Of a DNA stretch of 18,571 nucleotides, positions 16,901 to 18,571 are shown piece after piece. Made by a program: the position numbers and the translations under genes. Positions within the stretch are counted from its first letter, which is position 1, and every line of letters starts with the position of its first letter. Origin of the DNA: JAFGIT01 sp016929465 [NCBI: Candidatus Coatesbacteria bacterium] (GTDB lineage Bacteria > B130-G9); assembly GCA_016929465.1 (NCBI GenBank), contig JAFGIT010000125.1, forward strand, positions 1 to 18,571, in the 5' to 3' direction. The notes below the pieces were generated by a model. That model had not been told where the DNA came from. It saw only the letters and a program-made list of their open reading frames with translations, and ran no database searches.

Positions 16901-18571
16901 ACCATCGATCGAGGTCCAGTTAGCCTGCCAGTTACGTTCCCCTCCCCCGACAGGATAGCCTCCGAGAATTATCATGTAGTCATCAGGATGGACGTTCTCA
17001 TAGTAGGTCTCTGCGGCAACGTGGACGAAATCCGGATCGGTCTCCGTCCCTGTGGTGCATGCGTCGATACCTTTCTGAATTGTCGCGAATGCATCTCCCC
17101 AGCTCTCGCCGCTGTTGCTGTCGCTGCCGTAAGTTTTGTCAACGTAGTATTCGCCCCCTTTGCCCGATACACTCGGGCCGTCGTATGAGCCGCTGTCGGG
17201 GTCCGCATCCGAGTCGCCATGTCCATTCACGCAGTAGAAATAGAAGGTGTGTTCACCCTCGGCGAGTGTTGTCCGGTAGATATAGGTGCCGTCTGAGGAG
17301 TCGCCGTCATTGAGCGTCATATTGTGACCTTCGTCGCTGTCGATGAAGACCTTGATCGGTGATGGGGCGCTCCCCTCCGCCTGATAGTAATGGACTGAGT
17401 AGGTAAACTCAGTACTGAGGGTCCCTGATTCTGGATCGACCTTGCCATTCGAGAGAACAGGGGCGGTGTATTCGACATCGGTGAAATAGTGGTAACCCAT
17501 ATCCACAATGCCTCCGTCGGGAACACCATCAGTTCGCGTGGTGCGGTCATCCAAGTCGAGACTCGAGGCAGAATAATTCCCGGCGTCCACGCATGGGCTC
17601 TGCTCCGACTGCCCCGCCGCAGTCTGGCTCAAGTAGTAGCCGCCCAAAAAGAGCGGGTCCTCGGAGATGTTGTTTTGCTCGCCCGCGCAGCTTCCATCGC
17701 CGATATCGCAATAATAGAGCCGATTGCAGGTTACGCCGTCTATGTCGCCTTCATTGCCCCAGATGATGCAGTTCTTCACGGTCAAATAGGCCGCATAGTC
17801 TGCATCAAGGCCGCGCTTTGAGTTATTCGCTATCGTGCAATTCGAAATCGCCGGCGAGCGTGGGCTGTTGTCAGGCTGAGCAAGATGAATGCCTCCCGCA
17901 CCTGCAACATGGACCCAACCTTTGCCGCCATCGCATTGGTATGTATTATCGCATACCAGGCAGTTCTTGATGAATGGGGCATCGGAGGTATTTCGGGCCC
18001 CCTTGATGTATATTCCTCCACCCTGACAGTATGTTGCACTACCCTCTCCTCCGTCATCCGGAGAATATTCGGATTCTGATGACGGTGACTCGCTGTGTGA
18101 GCTGCCGGATGAACCGCAGCAGTACGCGTAGGCCTCGCTGGTATTGTGGTTTGCGGTGCAGTGCAGCAAATCAGTTTTTGAGTTCTCTGAATAGACACCT
18201 CCACCATAGCTGAGTGCATAGGCGGAGTCATAGGTAGTGCCCGTGGTATATGTGTAGATTGTGTTGTAATTGAATTCGGAGGCTGTGATTTGCGCGGTGC
18301 AATCCAGCAGATAGATGCCGCCTCCGTATGCCCTTGCATAGCCATGACCTATATTGTACGACCTGGTAAGGTTCTCCGAAACCACGCAGTTGGTTATTTC
18401 AACCTGAGAGGTAAGGCAGCAAATACCGCCGCCATAGGCGTAATACTGCCCTTCAGAGCCCAGAGCCAAAGCGCTGTTATTCATGATAGAGCAATTGATG
18501 AGAGTCAGGGATGACCCGGTGCATCTAACTCCCCCACCCCTCACGGAATTACCATTTGTAATCGTGAAACC
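7913..18571 (-). CDS. Gene A: giant modular beta-helix/Ig-like secreted protein, 5' end outside window
   Basis: The frame is open from the window edge (first codon 18571-18569) to a TAG at 7915-7913, giving 3552 residues. A GTG at 18544 is not a believable start, because the nine codons before it read GFTITNGNS, the conserved first coil of a helix module. Order of parts: three beta-helix modules with 1, 3 and 1 VHYYD-type Ig-like units (18571-13499), 15 Ig-like repeats with a TPP...DxAGN pattern (13498-9002), an ASH/HYDIN-like domain (8998-8687) and two related C-terminal beta domains (8686-7916). I see no transmembrane helix, LPXTG or PEP-CTERM signal in the visible part. The N-terminus and any signal peptide are missing. 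By family analogy it should be exported and act outside the cytoplasm, perhaps in adhesion or polymer binding. That function is inferred; the architecture and length are seen directly. It lies directly upstream of its paralogue, gene B. Confidence 0.96.
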   Translation of the reverse strand, partial: GFTITNGNSVRGGGVRCTGSSLTLINCSIMNNSALALGSEGQYYAYGGGICCLTSQVEITNCVVSENLTRSYNIGHGYARAYGGGIYLLDCTAQITASEFNYNTIYTYTTGTTYDSAYALSYGGGVYSENSKTDLLHCTANHNTSEAYAYCCGSSGSSHSESPSSESEYSPDDGGEGSATYCQGGGIYIKGARNTSDAPFIKNCLVCDNTYQCDGGKGWVHVAGAGGIHLAQPDNSPRSPAISNCTIANNSKRGLDADYAAYLTVKNCIIWGNEGDIDGVTCNRLYYCDIGDGSCAGEQNNISEDPLFLGGYYLSQTAAGQSEQSPCVDAGNYSASSLDLDDRTTRTDGVPDGGIVDMGYHYFTDVEYTAPVLSNGKVDPESGTLSTEFTYSVHYYQAEGSAPSPIKVFIDSDEGHNMTLNDGDSSDGTYIYRTTLAEGEHTFYFYCVNGHGDSDADPDSGSYDGPSVSGKGGEYYVDKTYGSDSNSGESWGDAFATIQKGIDACTTGTETDPDFVHVAAETYYENVHPDDYMIILGGYPVGGGERNWQANWTSIDGSDAGSVVTLNGDENVRIDGFTIVNGKANYGGGIFCDNSKVELLNCTIRDNLAYKSGTSTQTAHGGGLYSTASVLTLINCTILNNQAKANTESYGYPEGKAYTYGGGVYLTECHASFVDCAVRDNETYANSSSYIGYADNAYARGGGIYSKTSSPTLIHTQVVGNRSYARAHWQGSYSDSDDGDADFSPSCGVGNRYASSIGGGIFIQDAVSRSIAPVLRNCLVAENIVDTTISRAYSSKYEKAGGLFFSMSNSYYSAPKLSNCTIANNTHEGIYATDYSRPTLIDSIIWGNADDVSGFVCANLSYCDIEDGDCEGSSGNISEDPIFVESYHLSQKQSGQSTDSPCLDSGSDYALSIGLADRSTRTDSMPDLYILDRGWHYPSTKDNHNPVLSGGRVSPENGTENTEFTFQVHYRDVDGDSPSLLKVYISDDGGHDMTFDSGYAHDGDYSFKTKLSQGDHVYYFYCEDGDDGKCREPATDSHKGPFVDGDTSLSNGTIDPGSGYSSTTFRYSVDYYDADGYAPSIKLVYIDYDSGHEMTLDSGTASNGTYIYETTLPSGQHNMKFHFENENGRGDSEPFVGVYEGPFVNDPPVLSAPNVDPKEGTTCRHYKYTVHYYDPEGSSPSVAKVILDGEYEHDMALDSGNAEDGTYSFRTTLDDGEHTYYFYFEDEYQNSAREPENEAYVEPDVTYDPQCDFYVHAIYGNDDNSGLSWDDAFASIQAGVDACIFGTEDDPDVIHVSEGKYYEHLELNDHIILLGGYPYGGGTRGTGTSSTIIDGGGSEKVIYIDGDDDITLDGITIANGYVVGMGGGILHYYAGSLTLIDCTIENCFATSGGGAIYSRGDGALTLIDCLLSGNDTRASGGGIWCYGAGARTFTNCLFIDNTADSYGGPIYTFAECSPVIMNCTIEGNEGEEGGGGVNCYSSTCEPVILNSILWGNTPDEIGGECENITVTYSDIEGGWEGEGNIDEDPLFTEGYHLSQTAAGESEQSPCADAGDDSASEYGMDDYTTRTDQAEDDGMVDMGYHYFPEYSGPKLSTPSFSPDSGQTDTQFTFYVTYFSAEGYAPSTIEVVINENPQSMELDTGDAGDGVYSWTGTIDTEGLAQYYMICEDGHSGSDRIPSQGAIDGPYIANDYDAPQSSCTTPDRTRSSAIEVQYTSSDEYSGVQNVALLMQFNDGGFYEIDTSEDVNGTFDVLLGNGNGNYAFYTIATDHAGNVEEPPGTSDCTTLYDDTPPSSSVSSGGYSNSTPFIIEFTASDAVSGVKTTTLWFSFEDGTWTDSGLTSDEEAGAFNFDAADGEGEYAFYTICEDENGNVEDAPATADGIFVFETNKPESSCACNETTNQSWVNVDYEASDDHQIDEMSLWYAFEGCTWTDSGLTGSGESGRIVFSFTNGDGIYSFYTIARDSAGNVEEAPGAADDSVEADFTPPESTCWIDDDSTNSLPFAVNFTASDAYSGLKYTLLYYRFSGESDWIYSGISDSGESGILSLDPTAITPEYGDGTYEVMTLATDNFDNDESPSAPDDAFILDRTPPTSSLSCPQWTGTSPVAVDYSASDALTGITQFSLWYRFSGGDWQDTGHSSSAAEGSFDVSLPYGDGVYEFAGAATDGAGNTETPTTVDASCAFDTTPPVCTARVDAAVNDTTIGVEYEATDTLTPIANVHLYYRYTDLEGGEDDTLRDTGEESGEAYGLFDWAADMGPGYYDFYLSAKDEAGNTESTDGEPDATCLYDPRLALSSVEGPEFVTEEAIALDFEIDIGNDGYDCVTLYYRYGVTLEAAEAEDWAETEQVSSEEMGEFDFTCASGQGYYQFCTKARNDSGLIEPAPSFADTTTLFDATAPQTSVTAPVISISSEFDLAFTSTESYEVKSIDIYYWFDGDWSLFTTVYEDSGTVQFSAQGVEGEYRFYSVGIDEAGNEESAPAAGYDCSVLVDLNPPESAAAASAYGNAFPIEVTFSAGDAVTQIAEVVLWAKCEGGEWFDTGLSGDGDSGSLQFTPSESVEGRYYFYTIATDEAGYVEEAPVSFDCSTIIDWTPPETDCTSPDYTNDGTIELAYSAEDSLSGIASVEAWIKVGSEAWTSAGASGGPHGDKIYVDVSSLGEGMYGLCTRGRDNSGNLEALPQTIPTKTIYDCTAPSSAASLPSQGVYANSAPIDIPYSASDSLSGLSSVELWFSFDGGEWEDSGLSISASGLHEDEVFAFMPPNGDGTYRFATTAADNAGNTEALPGSPDGGALVFDRIAPSSSVSYPSAYASGFPLIIPFEASDDSSGIFEVSLWVSVNGSAYSDAGLTNYGLSGSFSFTPGVVTDGIYSFYSLASDRAGNAEAVPGAPDTIVTFDLDAPISSASSDSEYSSFPILVDFNASDTASGVAEVSLWVSFNGGAFVTTGLSSQEASGTFSYAPVSTLDGVYAFYTIAWDEAGNAEQAKTAADVSVMVDRIAPKSSCSIEHEYGNSAPIKVDYTSSDSGSGIGSVRLYSRFEGGSWSLVVKLTEAAGSYNFTPAPLKEGTYEFYTRAYDKASNAESLSGADDGIEIDLTAPNSSASAPESATELPISVYFAGRDTRSAVESVRLWYRVDDGEWLDSGLQSEDSDGIFEFDCPDGPGLYALYTIATDIAGNIEAAPSTPDAECDYHLPAPHISASPDHLDFGEVGVGLVRERNVLIENVGFAPLTVESVELASSAFEVEYEAGFPETVGAEESIAVTVRFSPDDFGEYEAELTVNSDDPEFPSIGIPLSGIGTLGELVMSVSASAAEFEFDDTLDLSVGCTNSGIQRCVDVYLVLTFDLGGPAERHWSSTFYDGWQEGLLPLLSGLNIGSDFDFNALWWNSSLPCGLPQITETGTYTVRMAAFDTATFDLASNVAVDEFTLTGMPFVGVSSDDDTYWFMGDTAHVWLDFRLPRYETVADLVVVVLSPEGTFYSPFGHGTNVNWQAGVIPLYEGYSMDESTIPGVVSWEIGLPGNEPFDMAGEFRFFAAFVRPGTISPQSDIGTHLITLQ
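7916..8686 (-). other. Two related C-terminal beta domains of gene A
   Basis: The last 257 residues hold two copies of one domain: 8686-8294 and 8293-7916. Shared marks are a (V/A)DVYLVLTF or VADLVVVVLSPEGTF strand, a W...LP step, then GTYTVRMAAFDTATF or GEFRFFAAFVRPGTI. The protein ends GTHLITLQ. The G.(Y/F)....AAF...GT pattern resembles C-terminal domains of many large secreted bacterial proteins, for which I know no firm family name. No hydrophobic tail or basic end is present. Confidence 0.6.
8687..8998 (-). other. ASH/HYDIN-like domain of gene A
   Basis: About 104 residues reading HISASPDHLDFGEVGVG, then VLIENVGFAPLTVESVEL, IAVTVRFSPDDFGEYEAEL and NSDDPEFPSIGIPLSGIG. The LDFG.V.VG start, the N.G..PL.V strand, the V.F.P...G....L strand and SDDP end are the marks of the ASH/HYDIN-type beta sandwich, often found near the C-terminus of bacterial secreted proteins. 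Confidence 0.85.
9002..13498 (-). repeat. Array of 15 Ig-like repeats, DxAGN type, in gene A
   Basis: These 1499 residues divide into 15 tandem units of 96 to about 106 residues. The typical unit is (D/R)TPPxSS, then (V/I).(Y/F).ASD..SG(V/I), a strand with LW(Y/F)(R/S)F.GG.W.D(S/T)GL, (S/T)G.F.F, DG.Y.FYT.A.D.AGN.E..P..(A/P)D and a closing hydrophobic-D step into the next TPP. Unit 1 spans 13498-13205, unit 7 11704-11390 and unit 8 11389-11102. The D.AGN motif and size fit bacterial Ig-like domains of extracellular proteins. Units 4, 7 and 14 have degenerate D.AGN motifs (DNFDN, NDSGL, DKASN). A stalk role is inferred. Confidence 0.88.
13499..13804 (-). other. Ig-like unit linking A3 to the DxAGN array
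   Basis: About 102 residues, a diverged member of the VHYYD family: PKLSTPSFSPDSG, FYVTYFSAEGYAPS, VVINENPQSMELDTGDAGDG and AIDGPYI. It is the last such unit in gene A and runs straight into the first repeat of the next array. Confidence 0.72.
13817..14821 (-). other. Gene A beta-helix module A3
   Basis: The shortest complete module. The lead is altered at its start (CDFYVHAIYGNDDNSGLSW) but keeps VIHVSEGKYYEH, LLGGYPYGGGTR and LDGITIANG. About five or six coils follow. The cap is the variant TYSDIEGGWEGEGNIDEDPLF without the Cys pair, then SPCADAGDD, TTRTD and VDMGYHYF. The same cap variant occurs only in B3. Confidence 0.86.
14822..15745 (-). repeat. Three VHYYD-type Ig-like units after A2
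   Basis: Units lie at 15745-15434, 15433-15134 and 15133-14822, about 100 to 104 residues each. They start NHNPVLSGG, TSLSNGTIDP and PPVLSAPNVDP. Each has the ID/LD...H(D/E)M strand, a GT/GDY.(Y/F).T.L..G.H turn and an aromatic YFYCED or HFENE strand. The second unit opens right after VDGD, as does the second unit behind B2. The third has no counterpart in gene B. Confidence 0.8.
15761..17152 (-). other. Gene A beta-helix module A2
   Basis: A complete module. The lead has EYYVDKTYGSDSNSGESW, FVHVAAETYYENV, ILGGYPVGGGERN and IDGFTIVNG. Many GGGIY/GGGLY coils follow, with NCTI or NCLV at the turn. A Ser/Asp-rich loop near 16305-16400 interrupts the coils. The cap reads YCDIEDGDC, SEDPIF, SPCLDSG, STRTD and the variant ending DRGWHYP. 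Only A2 and B2 carry GWHYP, which marks them as counterparts. Confidence 0.88.
17153..17476 (-). other. VHYYD-type Ig-like unit between A1 and A2
   Basis: About 108 residues: APVLSNGKVDPESG, then a YSVHYYQAEG strand, PIKVFIDSDEGHNMTL, GEHTFYFYC and SYDGPSV. The pattern of a predicted Ig-like beta sandwich recurs 11 times in the window and is a familiar element of large bacterial and archaeal surface proteins. It likely acts as a spacer between helix modules. It most resembles the unit after B1: both carry VHYYQAE and GEHTFYFYC. Confidence 0.75.
17486..18571 (-). other. Gene A beta-helix module A1 (partial, lead missing)
   Basis: This module begins at the GFTITNG first coil. By comparison with A2, about 102 residues of lead are cut off. 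Coils repeat GGG(I/V)...NC.I..N. Near 18020-18135 a loop rich in Ser, Asp, Glu and Gly, with CC at its start and YC at its end, interrupts the coils. The end cap carries YCDIGDGSC, SEDPLF, SPCVDAG, RTTRTD and VDMGYHY. Cap and coils follow the style of right-handed parallel beta-helix proteins with a C-terminal SPC.DAG block. Confidence 0.85.

Noticed and set aside
18542-18544. GTG as the start codon of gene A
   Set aside because: The frame is open to the window edge, and the codons before it encode the conserved GFTITNG coil. The gene starts outside the window.
1-18571. Pectate lyase or other polysaccharide-degrading activity in the beta-helix modules
   Set aside because: The fold class is shared with such enzymes, but I recognised no catalytic motif. 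The coils look like structural repeats, so no enzyme is called.

Overview
The window is filled by two very large protein-coding genes on the minus strand, one behind the other and separated by an 88-base gap. Neither is complete. The upstream gene (here gene A) enters from the right edge already in frame and stops at 7913. The downstream gene (gene B) starts at 7824 with a signal peptide and is still open at position 1. In-window lengths are 3552 and 2608 residues. I see no RNA gene, mobile element, CRISPR array or plus-strand gene.

Both proteins are built from the same two parts. The first is a right-handed parallel beta-helix module with a fixed lead (pattern YYVDKTYG..NSG.SW, later LLGGYP.GGG), many coils of the type GGG(I/V)Y...NC.I..N, and a fixed end cap (EDPLF..GY.LSQ, SPCVDAG, TTRTD, VDMGYHY). 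The second is an Ig-like unit of about 100 residues (VHYYD.DG..PS..KV.ID..GHDMTLDSG...YDGP.V). Gene A shows three helix modules followed by 1, 3 and 1 Ig-like units. It then has a different region: 15 tandem DxAGN-type Ig-like repeats (13498 to 9002), an ASH/HYDIN-like domain, and two related C-terminal beta domains. Gene B shows four helix modules followed by 1, 2, 1 and at least 2 Ig-like units. Its C-terminal part lies outside the window.

Module order and subtype markers agree between the genes (A1/B1, A2/B2, A3/B3). This points to a tandem duplication of a whole multi-module gene rather than independent shuffling.

The organism looks bacterial: standard code, an AGGAG ribosome binding site, a Sec-type signal peptide and moderate GC. 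Giant secreted beta-helix/Ig-like proteins of this style are typical of environmental, often uncultured Gram-negative lineages such as Planctomycetota, Lentisphaerae-type bacteria, FCB-group members and candidate phyla. I cannot narrow it further. A joint role as cell-surface or secreted adhesion or carbohydrate-binding proteins is an inference from architecture. No catalytic motif or named anchoring signal was recognised.
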